Part shown: piece after piece, positions 1 through 5,782 of the stretch
Numbering within the stretch: position 1 is the stretch's first letter
Layout: every line of letters begins with the position of its first letter
From: Arthrobacter sp.
GTDB lineage: Bacteria; Actinomycetota; Actinomycetes; Actinomycetales; Micrococcaceae
Assembly (NCBI GenBank): GCA_030147325.1
Contig: JASLAA010000264.1
Coordinates: 1 to 8,359, forward strand
DNA: 8,359 nt
Direction of reading: 5' to 3'
Made by a program: the position numbers and the translations under genes
Notes under the pieces: model-generated
Told to the model about the DNA's origin: nothing
Database searches by the model: none
What the model saw: only the letters and a program-made list of their open reading frames with translations

Positions 1-591
1 GTCACCCTCCGTCACGGCGACGTTGCGCATGTTGTCGCCGAAGCGGGCCACCTTGAGCTCGTGCACGGCGGCCCAGCCCGCGGCGGCACGCTGCCACGTG
101 GCCACCTTCGCGCAGACGTCCGGGCTGGAGACGTGCCCGACGACGGTCTTCCGCGGCACGCCGAGGCGCGACTGGATGTACCCGAACTCGCGGTCACCGT
201 GGGCGGCCTGGTTGAGGTTCATGAAGTCGAAGTCGATCTCGCCCCAGGGCAGGGCCACGTTGATCTGGGTGTGCAGGTGCAGCAGCGGCTTGCGGAGGGC
301 GTCGAGACCCGCGATCCACATCTTCGCCGGGCTGAACGTGTGCATCCAGGCGATCACACCGATGGCGTTGTCGGCTGCGTTGGCCTCGAGGGCCATGCGC
401 CTGATGGAGGTGGAATCCTTCAGCGTCGGCTTCCACACCACCTTCACGGGCAGCCCGGAGGCCTCCAGGATCCGGACGATCTCCCGGGACTGCTCGGCGA
501 CCTGCTGCAGGGTCTCCTCGCCGTAGAGGTCCTGGCTGCCGGTCAGGAACCAGACTTCGTAGGCGTCGAGGGTGGTGCTGAGGGGGCTCAT
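1..591 (-). CDS. araA: L-arabinose isomerase AraA, N-terminal 197 residues (cut by window edge)
   Basis: AraA (EC 5.3.1.4) interconverts L-arabinose and L-ribulose in the cytoplasm, the first step of arabinose catabolism. The visible N-terminal 197 codons contain family hallmarks: EVWFLTGSQDLYGEETL (residues 12-28), MHTFSPAKMW (about 83-92), LHTQINVALPW, DFMNLNQAAHGDREFG and RFGDNMR near the window edge. The family is usually about 500 residues, so roughly 300 are missing, including the metal-binding Glu/His residues known from E. coli AraA. The ATG (589-591) overlaps the araD stop as ATGA, and an AGGAG ribosome binding site (599-603) lies 7 bases upstream inside araD. It is therefore translated as the third gene of an araB-araD-araA operon. 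The reading frame is intact to the edge, so the truncation comes from the window and not from a mutation. Confidence 0.96.
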   Translation of the reverse strand, partial: MSPLSTTLDAYEVWFLTGSQDLYGEETLQQVAEQSREIVRILEASGLPVKVVWKPTLKDSTSIRRMALEANAADNAIGVIAWMHTFSPAKMWIAGLDALRKPLLHLHTQINVALPWGEIDFDFMNLNQAAHGDREFGYIQSRLGVPRKTVVGHVSSPDVCAKVATWQRAAAGWAAVHELKVARFGDNMRNVAVTEGD

Positions 592-1310
592 GCTGAAGCT
601 CCTGGTGTCGGGGACTGACCGTACACGTTCTGGTACCGGTCGAAGAGTGAGTCGATGTGCTCGGACTGGATGCCCGCGGGTGCGCCGAGCTGGCGGGAGA
701 TGTGGACCGTGCGGGCGACGTCCTCCAGCATCACGGCGGCCTTCACCGCATCCTTCGCGTCCTTGCCGATCGTGAAGGGGCCGTGGCTCTTCATGAGGAC
801 GCCCCGCGAGCGGTGGTTCGTCAGCGTCTCCACGATGCCGCGCCCGATCGAGTCGTCGCCGATGACAGCGAAGGGACCGACAGGGATCTCCCCACCGAAC
901 TCGTCCGCCATCGCTGTGATGACGCACGGGATCGCCTCGCCGCGCGCGGCCCAGGCCACCGCGTAGGTGGAGTGGGTGTGCACCACTCCTCCGACGTCGG
1001 GCATGTTGCGGTACACGTAGGCGTGCGCTGCTGTATCGCTGGACGGCGAACGCTCCGATCCGGGCGTGCCCTCGATGACGTTGCCGTCGAGGTCGCACAG
1101 GATCTGGTTCTCCGGCGTCAGCTCGTCGTAGCTGACGCCGGAGGGCTTGATGACGAACAGGTCCGCTCCTGGAACCCGGCCGGAGACGTTACCGCCCGTC
1201 CAGACGACGAGGCCGTAGCGGACGAGCTCGGCATGGAGGGCCGCGACGTCCTTCCGGACTGCCTCGATGGCGGCCTCGACCTCGGGGCTGAACCCGGCTG
1301 AGGCGCTCAT
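588..1310 (-). CDS. araD: L-ribulose-5-phosphate 4-epimerase AraD
   Basis: AraD (EC 5.1.3.4) converts L-ribulose 5-phosphate to D-xylulose 5-phosphate, the last step before the pentose phosphate pathway. It is a class II aldolase-fold zinc enzyme of 240 residues, close to the usual 230-240. Visible motifs are TGGNVSGR (38-45), IKPSGVSYDEL (54-64), SSDT (90-93), VVHTHSTYAVAW (109-120), ADEF (135-138), KSHGPFTIGKDAKDAV (174-189) and the C-terminal NVYGQ (228-232). By comparison with E. coli AraD, His111, His113 and His176 should bind the metal, and Asp92, Asp136 and Tyr230 match its conserved active-site residues. Its ATG overlaps the araB stop as ATGA, and its own stop overlaps the araA start in the same way, so it is probably translationally coupled to both. 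The ribosome binding site upstream (AGGCGG-like) is only moderate. The main alternative, a fuculose-phosphate aldolase, is unlikely given the ara neighbours. Confidence 0.96.
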   Translation of the reverse strand: MSASAGFSPEVEAAIEAVRKDVAALHAELVRYGLVVWTGGNVSGRVPGADLFVIKPSGVSYDELTPENQILCDLDGNVIEGTPGSERSPSSDTAAHAYVYRNMPDVGGVVHTHSTYAVAWAARGEAIPCVITAMADEFGGEIPVGPFAVIGDDSIGRGIVETLTNHRSRGVLMKSHGPFTIGKDAKDAVKAAVMLEDVARTVHISRQLGAPAGIQSEHIDSLFDRYQNVYGQSPTPGASA

Positions 1311-3034
1311 GCGGACACCGCCTGCTGTGCAGGAACGGTCCGGGCCGCGCGGCGCAGGGCCTTCAGCCTGTGCATCACGTCGTTGGTACCGCGCCCGAAG
1401 TAGTCGTGCAGTTCGGTGTACTCGCGGTATAGGGCGTCGTAGGCAGCGGCGCGCTCGGCGTCCGGGGTGTAGGCGGCACGGTCGAGGCTGCCCATCGCTG
1501 CGGCAGCCGCGTGGATGTCCCCGTAGGCGCCCGCGGCGACGGCGGCGTGGATGGCCGAGCCGAGTGCGGGGCCCTGCGAGCTCCCGATGACCGAGATGGG
1601 CATGTTGAGGACGTCCGCGTAGACCTGCATGAGGAACGGGTTGCGGATGAGCCCGCCTGCGGCGACGAACTCGGTGACGGGCACGCCCGAGGCGTTGAAC
1701 GTCTCGACGATCTTCCGTGTCCCGAACGCCGTCGATTCGAGCAGGGCGCGGTACACCTCGTGCGGCTTCGTGGCGAGCGTCAGGCCCACGACGGTGCCGG
1801 AGAGCTCGTGGTCCACGAGGACTGAGCGGTTGCCCGAGTGCCAGTCCAGGGCGACCAGGCCGTGGGCACCGACGGGTTCGGTCTGCGCCTGCTCGGTCAG
1901 GTACTCGTGGACGCTGAGTCCCTGCGCGGTGGCGGCGTCCCTGATCTCACCGGGCACCTGGTTGGCCACGAACCAGGCGAAGATGTCGCCGACGCCGGAC
2001 TGGCCGGCCTCGTAGCCGTAAAAGCCCTCGACGATGCCGCCGTCGACGACGCCGCACATACCCGGCACCTCGGACAGGCGGTCGGAGTTCATGACATGGC
2101 ACGTCGAGGTGCCCATGATGGCGACCATCTGTCCGGGGTCGGTGGCCTGCGCGGCGGGGGCGGTGACGTGGGCGTCCACGTTCCCGACGGCGACGGCGAT
2201 GCCCGCCGGCAGCCCGGTCCAGCCGGCGGCCTCCTCGGAGAGGGAGCCGGCCTTCGAGGCGAGGGCCCCGATGGTGTGCTCGACCTTCTCGCGGGCGAAT
2301 CCGGCGAAGTCCGGGTTGAGCGCCGCGAGGAAGTCCTCGGAGGGGTAGGCGCCGTCCTGGTAGATGCCCTTGTAGCCGGCCGTGCAGGCGTTGCGCACGT
2401 ACTCGCCGGTGAGCTGCCAGACGATCCAGTCGGCGGCTTCCACCCAGTGGTCCATGCGGTCGTACAGCTCGCGGTCCTCCTCGAGCAACTGGAGGCCCTT
2501 CGCGAACTCCCACTCGCTCGAGATCAGTCCGCCGTAGCGGGGCAGCCAGGTCTCACCGCGTTCGGCGGCGAGTTCGTTGATCCGGTTCGCCTGTCCCTGC
2601 GCGGCGTGGTGCTTCCACAGCTTCACGTACGCGTGGGGCCTGCCCTCGTACCCGGGCAGCTCGTTCAGGGGTGTGCCGTCGGCGATGGTCGGCACCATGG
2701 TGCACGCCGTGAAGTCGGTCGCGATGCCGATGACGTCCTCCGGGTCGATGCCCGCCTCGCGGACGGCCGCGGGCACCGCGGTACGCAGCACGTCGACGTA
2801 GTCCGAGGGGACCTGCAGGGCCCATTCGGGCGGCAGCTGCTCGCCCGTGGCGGCGAGGGTGGAGTCCATGACGGCGTGGGGGTACTCGAGCGTCGAGGCG
2901 CCGAGCTCGGCACCGTCGGAGACGCGCACGACGACGGCGCGCCCTGACAGGGTGCCGTAGTCGACGCCGATGACATAACTGGGCCGGGCGGCTTCCTCGG
3001 TCGTGCCGGAAGCGCCCGGAGTGGAGTTCTTCAA
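1307..3034 (-). CDS. araB: Ribulokinase AraB (FGGY carbohydrate kinase), TTG start
   Basis: AraB (EC 2.7.1.16) phosphorylates L-ribulose with ATP to L-ribulose 5-phosphate. At 575 residues it matches the ribulokinase branch of the FGGY family. Motifs in order are the N-terminal phosphate loop VIGVDYGTLSGRAVVV (21-36), the ribulokinase-like GYEGRPHAYVKLWKHHAA (128-145), SEWEFAKG (173-180), GNVDAHVTAP (284-293; Asp287 is the likely catalytic base), the ATP-site loop AIMGTSTCHV (305-314), and the FGGY signature region GGLIRNPFLMQVYADVLNMP (460-479). The start is a TTG at 3032-3034. An AAAGAGG ribosome binding site (3043-3049) lies 8 bases upstream, and no ATG or GTG in frame precedes the VIGVDYG motif. 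It is the first gene of araB-araD-araA. The operator-bearing gap 3035-3162 lies directly upstream, so arabinose-responsive control by the LacI-type protein next door is likely. Confidence 0.96.
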   Translation of the reverse strand: MKNSTPGASGTTEEAARPSYVIGVDYGTLSGRAVVVRVSDGAELGASTLEYPHAVMDSTLAATGEQLPPEWALQVPSDYVDVLRTAVPAAVREAGIDPEDVIGIATDFTACTMVPTIADGTPLNELPGYEGRPHAYVKLWKHHAAQGQANRINELAAERGETWLPRYGGLISSEWEFAKGLQLLEEDRELYDRMDHWVEAADWIVWQLTGEYVRNACTAGYKGIYQDGAYPSEDFLAALNPDFAGFAREKVEHTIGALASKAGSLSEEAAGWTGLPAGIAVAVGNVDAHVTAPAAQATDPGQMVAIMGTSTCHVMNSDRLSEVPGMCGVVDGGIVEGFYGYEAGQSGVGDIFAWFVANQVPGEIRDAATAQGLSVHEYLTEQAQTEPVGAHGLVALDWHSGNRSVLVDHELSGTVVGLTLATKPHEVYRALLESTAFGTRKIVETFNASGVPVTEFVAAGGLIRNPFLMQVYADVLNMPISVIGSSQGPALGSAIHAAVAAGAYGDIHAAAAAMGSLDRAAYTPDAERAAAYDALYREYTELHDYFGRGTNDVMHRLKALRRAARTVPAQQAVSA

Positions 3035-3100
3035 GGGAAGGACCTCTTTGTTCTTCTCGAGACCGCGAAGCAGTGCTCTGGTGGATCGTAGCTGTTGGTC

Positions 3101-3119
3101 TGACCGGTATGTGACCGGT
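3101..3119. repeat. Direct repeat TGACCGGT x2 spaced by 11 bp in the ara control region
   Basis: TGACCGGT occurs at 3101-3108 and again at 3112-3119, offset by 11 bases, about one helical turn. The second copy is part of the perfect palindrome 3109-3124. The first has an ACCGGT palindromic core but loses symmetry further out. It could be a weaker second binding site on the same face of the helix, or a remnant of operator duplication. Confidence 0.6.
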
Positions 3120-3124
3120 CACAT
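3109..3124. promoter_or_regulatory. Perfect 16-bp palindrome, probable LacI-type operator of the ara operon
   Basis: ATGTGACCGGTCACAT equals its own reverse complement over all 16 bases. The symmetry centre is a CpG step at 3116/3117. LacI-family dimers typically bind even palindromes with a central CG, where the hinge-helix leucine intercalates. The site lies 75 bases upstream of the araB start and next to a LacI-family gene whose hinge helix is intact. It also overlaps either possible araB promoter. The CRP-like half sites TGTGA and TCACA are separated by 4 bases instead of the usual 6, which favours a LacI-type protein over CRP/GlxR. Binding by the neighbouring regulator is inferred. Confidence 0.75.
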
Positions 3125-3162
3125 CATCGTGCACAAGTGTAGGCGGGACGCAGTGGGCCCTG

Positions 3163-4287
3163 TCAACGACCTTCCGATAACGAAGGGGGCAGCGTCCCGT
3201 CGGGTGCCGCGGTCGAGGAACGGACGACGAGCTGCGGAACGACGTCGGGCACGGCTCCCGCGGCGTCCTGCGGGGCCCCCGCGCCATCACCGATCAGGAC
3301 GAGCAGCCGCGCGACGCAGCGCCTTCCCAGCTCCGGGAAGTCCTGCCGGACCGTGGTCAGCGGAGGCCAGTAGTGCGGCGCTTCGGGCACGTCGTCGAAG
3401 CCGACCACGCTGATGTCCTCGGGCACCGCGCGCCCGGACTCGCGGAAGGCATGCAGCAGGCCCAGCGCCATCTGGTCGTTGGACGAGAAGACCCCCGTGA
3501 TCCCCGGCTCCCCCACGATCGACATCCCGGCGCGGTACCCCGATTCAGCCGTCCAGTCACCGGACAGCAGGTCCTCCGGCCGGCACCCCCAGGATTCCAT
3601 CTCCCCGCGGTAGCCCCGGGCTCGCGCCTCTGACTCGAACCATCCCTCGGGCCCGGCGACGTGGACGATCCTGCGGTGACCCAGCTCGAGCAGGTGCCGC
3701 GTGGCGAGCGCCGCACCGCCCGACTGGTCCACGGACAGCCGGTGGTCGTCGTGCGCCCGCGCGGAATGGACCGTCACGAACGGCAGCGTGATCGACAGGC
3801 GCTCGATCTCGCCGAGCGTCTGGGTCTGCGGAGCCAGGATGATGAGCCCGTCCACGCCGTGGGCCAGGAGGCGGTCGAGCGCGGCGCGGATCGACCCACC
3901 GTCGACGTCCTCGAGGTGCGCGACGTCGACGGCGTAGCCGGCCTCGCGGGCGGCGCGGTCGATCGCCTGCAGGCTTGCGGCGGGCCCGTACTCGAATCCC
4001 TTGCTGACGAGAACGCCGATGGTGGTCGACCGGCTCGTCACGAGCGCCCGGGCCGCGCGGTTGGGTCGGAAGCTGAGCTCGTCCATCGCGGCGAGCACGC
4101 GGTCGCGCGTCTCGGTCCGCAGGCTCGGGTGGCCGTTGATGACCCGCGACACCGTCTGGTGGGAGACACCCGCCCTGCGGGCGACGTCGCGGATGTTCGC
4201 GGCACGGGCCGGATCCGCGGGCGCTCCCGCTACGGCGCTACCGCCCCTCGGGCCCGCCGGACCGGCAGCGTCAGTGGGAGTCGACAA
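3163..4287 (-). CDS. LacI-family transcriptional regulator, probable arabinose regulator (AraR-like)
   Basis: This is a DNA-binding repressor with a sugar-sensing domain. Residues 31-76 form the LacI helix-turn-helix (NIRDVARRAGVSHQTVSRVI at 31-50, continuing NGHPSLR), followed by the hinge helix PNRAARALVTSRS (75-87) with the expected Leu82. The rest is a periplasmic-binding-protein-like core: TIGVLV (89-94), GVDGLIILAP (144-153), ATRHLLELGHRRIVHVAGP (195-213), GVFSSNDQMALG (265-276) and ISVVGFDDVPEA (292-303). Length 374 is slightly above the usual 330-350 because of a Pro/Ala/Gly-rich stretch of 30 residues before the HTH. The only usable start before the HTH is a TTG at 4285-4287 with a weak ribosome binding site, inside the end of the upstream hydrolase gene. 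LacI-type AraR proteins controlling araBDA are known in Corynebacterium. Assignment to arabinose here rests on position next to araB and the palindrome between them; another sugar effector is possible. Confidence 0.9.
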   Translation of the reverse strand: MSTPTDAAGPAGPRGGSAVAGAPADPARAANIRDVARRAGVSHQTVSRVINGHPSLRTETRDRVLAAMDELSFRPNRAARALVTSRSTTIGVLVSKGFEYGPAASLQAIDRAAREAGYAVDVAHLEDVDGGSIRAALDRLLAHGVDGLIILAPQTQTLGEIERLSITLPFVTVHSARAHDDHRLSVDQSGGAALATRHLLELGHRRIVHVAGPEGWFESEARARGYRGEMESWGCRPEDLLSGDWTAESGYRAGMSIVGEPGITGVFSSNDQMALGLLHAFRESGRAVPEDISVVGFDDVPEAPHYWPPLTTVRQDFPELGRRCVARLLVLIGDGAGAPQDAAGAVPDVVPQLVVRSSTAAPDGTLPPSLSEGR

Positions 4288-5077
4288 TGGTGTCGTTCCG
4301 GGCGAAACGCCGGTTCCGCAGGACCGGCAGGAACTCCCGCACGTCCTCCACCCTGCGGCGGGTGACCTCGGCCGTGACGACGCCGCGCTCCTCGTCCTCC
4401 AGGTGCACCTGCGGTATGCCCATCGGATCGATGATCGCCGAGTGCCCGATGGTGTGGCTGCTCGAGGTTCCGGCGGCGGCCACCCACAGCGTGTTCTCGA
4501 TCGCCCTGGCCTTCAGCAGCGTCTCCCAGTGATCGATCTTGTGCTCACCCTTGAACCAGGCGGCAGGCACGCAGATCAGGTCCGCTCCGGCATCGGCCAG
4601 AGCACGGGCCTGCTCCGGGAAGCGGATGTCGTAGCACGTCATGAGTCCCACGCGGACGTCACCGAGCTGTGCCACCTTGATGCCGCCGTCACCCGGCTTG
4701 ATCCGCGTGGACTCCTGGTAGCTGAAGGCGTCGTAGAGGTGCAGCTTGCGGTAGGTGTCCACGATCCGGCCGGTCGCATCGATCAGCACCAGGGTGTTGA
4801 AGGGCCGCGCCTCCCCGCTGGACTCGTAACCGCCCGCGACGACGGCGATGGAGTGTTCTGCCGCGATGAAGGACAGCTGCTGGATGAACGTGGTCCAACC
4901 GGCTTCCACAGCAGCCTGCAGCGAGCCCTCGACCTTCCCGACCGCGACCATCGACTCCTCGGGGAAGACGATGAGCTCCGATCCCTGCGCGGTGGCTTCC
5001 GCTGCGAGCTCCCCCATCACGGCGAGGTTCGCCGCCACGTCCCCACCCGGCCTGAACTGCCCGACGCTGACCTTCAT
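4271..5077 (-). CDS. Carbon-nitrogen hydrolase (nitrilase superfamily amidase)
   Basis: This is a cytoplasmic amidase of the nitrilase superfamily, which hydrolyses C-N bonds through a Glu-Lys-Cys triad. At 268 residues it is a typical stand-alone member. All three catalytic positions are visible: Glu40 in LIVFPEES, Lys111 in YRKLHLYDAF (109-118) and Cys148 in GLMTCYDIRFPE (144-155). Further matches are the N-terminal GQFRPGGDVAANL and LLKARAIENTLWVAAAGTS in the second half. The sequence style resembles the Nit/omega-amidase group, but the substrate cannot be told from sequence. The ATG (5075-5077) has GAGG 8 bases upstream. The gene is codirectional with the LacI-type gene, and its last 17 bases overlap that gene, so the two are probably cotranscribed. 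A link to arabinose use is not evident; it could be a housekeeping repair or salvage amidase that happens to carry the regulator in its transcript. Confidence 0.9.
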   Translation of the reverse strand: MKVSVGQFRPGGDVAANLAVMGELAAEATAQGSELIVFPEESMVAVGKVEGSLQAAVEAGWTTFIQQLSFIAAEHSIAVVAGGYESSGEARPFNTLVLIDATGRIVDTYRKLHLYDAFSYQESTRIKPGDGGIKVAQLGDVRVGLMTCYDIRFPEQARALADAGADLICVPAAWFKGEHKIDHWETLLKARAIENTLWVAAAGTSSSHTIGHSAIIDPMGIPQVHLEDEERGVVTAEVTRRRVEDVREFLPVLRNRRFARNDTIVDSH

Positions 5078-5113
5078 ACTGCCGTCCTCACGTGAGTTGC
5101 ATCCCTTCCATCC

Positions 5114-5119
5114 AGCCTA
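5114..5119 (-). promoter_or_regulatory. Candidate -10 element TAGGCT for the carbon-nitrogen hydrolase gene
   Basis: On the minus strand TAGGCT fits the actinobacterial TANNNT pattern. It would place transcription start near 5107, about 30 bases before the ATG, with the GAGG ribosome binding site inside the short leader. No clear -35 is seen. The surrounding 9-mer GTAGGCTGG recurs exactly at the promoter position of the lipoprotein gene (5737-5745, plus strand). Confidence 0.4.
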
Positions 5120-5144
5120 CAGACTGCCGCTCGGAGCGCCGGAG

Positions 5145-5150
5145 TAGCCT
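5145..5150 (+). promoter_or_regulatory. Candidate -10 element TAGCCT for the DUF427 gene (leaderless mRNA?)
   Basis: TAGCCT (TANNNT pattern) ends 7 bases before the ATG at 5158. Transcription would then begin at or next to the start codon, the arrangement typical of leaderless actinobacterial genes. There is no well-placed ribosome binding site for that ATG: the nearest GGAG (5141-5144) is 13 bases away. No -35 is recognisable. Confidence 0.4.
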
Positions 5151-5157
5151 TCTGTCC

Positions 5158-5655
5158 ATGAGGAACCCGATGCGCATAGCACCCCAGCCCGGCCAGGAAT
5201 CCGTCTGGGACTACCCGAGGCCGCCCCGCGTGGAGCCAAGCCGCGCCGTCGTCGAGATCCGCTTCGGCGGGCAGCTGATCGTCAGCACGAGCGCTGCGGT
5301 CAGGGTCCTCGAGACCAGTCACCCGCCGGTCTACTACCTGCCGCTCGACGACTTCGCGCCGGGCGTCCTGGTTCCCGTGTCCGGCACGACGCACTGCGAG
5401 TTCAAGGGCGCGGCAAGCTATTTCGACGTCGTCGCCGGTGGCTCCCGCACTCCGCGTGGGGCCTGGACGTATCCCACTCCCGTCCGCGGGTACGAGGACC
5501 TGGCATCGCGGGCCGCCATCTATCCCTCACAGATGGACGAGTGCACGGTCGACGGAGAACGCGTGCACTCGCAGGAGGGCGACTTCTACGGTGGATGGAT
5601 CACCGCCGCCGTCGTCGGACCCTTCAAGGGGGCCGCGGGCACCTGGGGCTGGTAG
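5158..5655 (+). CDS. DUF427 domain protein
   Basis: A single-domain protein of 165 residues that I recognise as DUF427 (Pfam NTP_transf_9). Conserved stretches are ESVWDYPRPPRVEPS near the N-terminus, VEIRFGGQLIVSTSAAVRVL, ETSHPPVYYLPLDD, THCEFKGAASYFDV and the very characteristic C-terminal block FYGGWITAAVVGPFKG followed by GTWGW. No signal peptide or membrane segment is visible, so it is probably cytoplasmic. The biochemical role of the family is not established, and I assign none. Two starts are possible. ATG 5158 fits a leaderless transcript from TAGCCT at 5145. ATG 5170 has GAGGA (5160-5164) 5 bases upstream and would give 161 residues. It is divergent from the hydrolase gene across 80 bases and is followed 127 bases later by the lipoprotein gene on the same strand. 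Confidence 0.88.
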   Translation: MRNPMRIAPQPGQESVWDYPRPPRVEPSRAVVEIRFGGQLIVSTSAAVRVLETSHPPVYYLPLDDFAPGVLVPVSGTTHCEFKGAASYFDVVAGGSRTPRGAWTYPTPVRGYEDLASRAAIYPSQMDECTVDGERVHSQEGDFYGGWITAAVVGPFKGAAGTWGW

Positions 5656-5737
5656 CACCCTCCCATGCCGCCCCCCCTTCCAACCGGCACCCAGCGTGCT
5701 CCCAGTGATTTCGGCGGTGCCTGCCATGATCGCCGGG

Positions 5738-5743
5738 TAGGCT
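5738..5743 (+). promoter_or_regulatory. Candidate -10 element TAGGCT for the lipoprotein gene
   Basis: TAGGCT lies 39 bases before the ATG at 5783, predicting transcription start near 5751 and a leader of about 32 bases. That leader contains a good GAGGA ribosome binding site (5771-5775, 7 bases before the ATG). The 9-mer GTAGGCTGG is identical to the one at the hydrolase promoter position. No clear -35 is seen. The rest of gap 5656-5782 shows only a run of seven Cs (5671-5677) and no evident terminator for the DUF427 gene. Confidence 0.4.
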
Positions 5744-5782
5744 GGCACGCTGACCACGGACCGGCAAGGCGAGGACGACGTT

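Larger units (their letters stand above)
3085..3136 (-). promoter_or_regulatory. araB: Candidate araB promoter region
   Basis: Two readings are possible on the minus strand. In the first, TACGAT (3090-3085) is the -10 element, 4 of 6 matches to TATAAT. This puts transcription start near 3078 and the palindrome across the poorly conserved -35 region. In the second, TTGTGC (3136-3131) is the -35, followed after 17 bases by a weak -10, CACATA (3113-3108), with the palindrome in the spacer. Either layout would let an operator-bound repressor block RNA polymerase. Neither is strong, and the choice is open. Confidence 0.35.

Noticed and set aside
61..618. Plus-strand open frames opposite araA
   Set aside because: The minus strand gives a clean AraA N-terminus with family motifs. 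The plus-strand translations show none.
1838..2947. Long plus-strand open frame (369 codons) opposite araB
   Set aside because: It lies wholly within araB, whose motifs cover the whole length. The composition is typical of an antisense artefact in G/C-rich DNA.
3110..3123. CRP/GlxR site TGTGA...TCACA upstream of araB
   Set aside because: The half sites are 4 bases apart, whereas CRP-type sites use 6. Perfect symmetry around a CpG fits a LacI-type operator better. Kept only as an alternative to test.
2553..3290. Minus-strand frame spanning the ara control region and the end of the regulator
   Set aside because: It is out of frame with araB, Arg-rich, and would bury the operator and the araB start. 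It has no motif.
3661..5095. Plus-strand open frames opposite the regulator and hydrolase genes
   Set aside because: They run across both minus-strand genes without any domain and are shadows of G/C-rich third positions.
5087..5096. 10-bp palindrome CTCACGTGAG upstream of the hydrolase ATG
   Set aside because: It is short, includes the ribosome binding site region, and has no second copy in the window. Not enough to call an operator.
5671..5677. Run of seven Cs in the gap after the DUF427 gene
   Set aside because: It lies outside coding sequence and has no clear role as a phase-variable tract. Expected occasionally in DNA of this composition.
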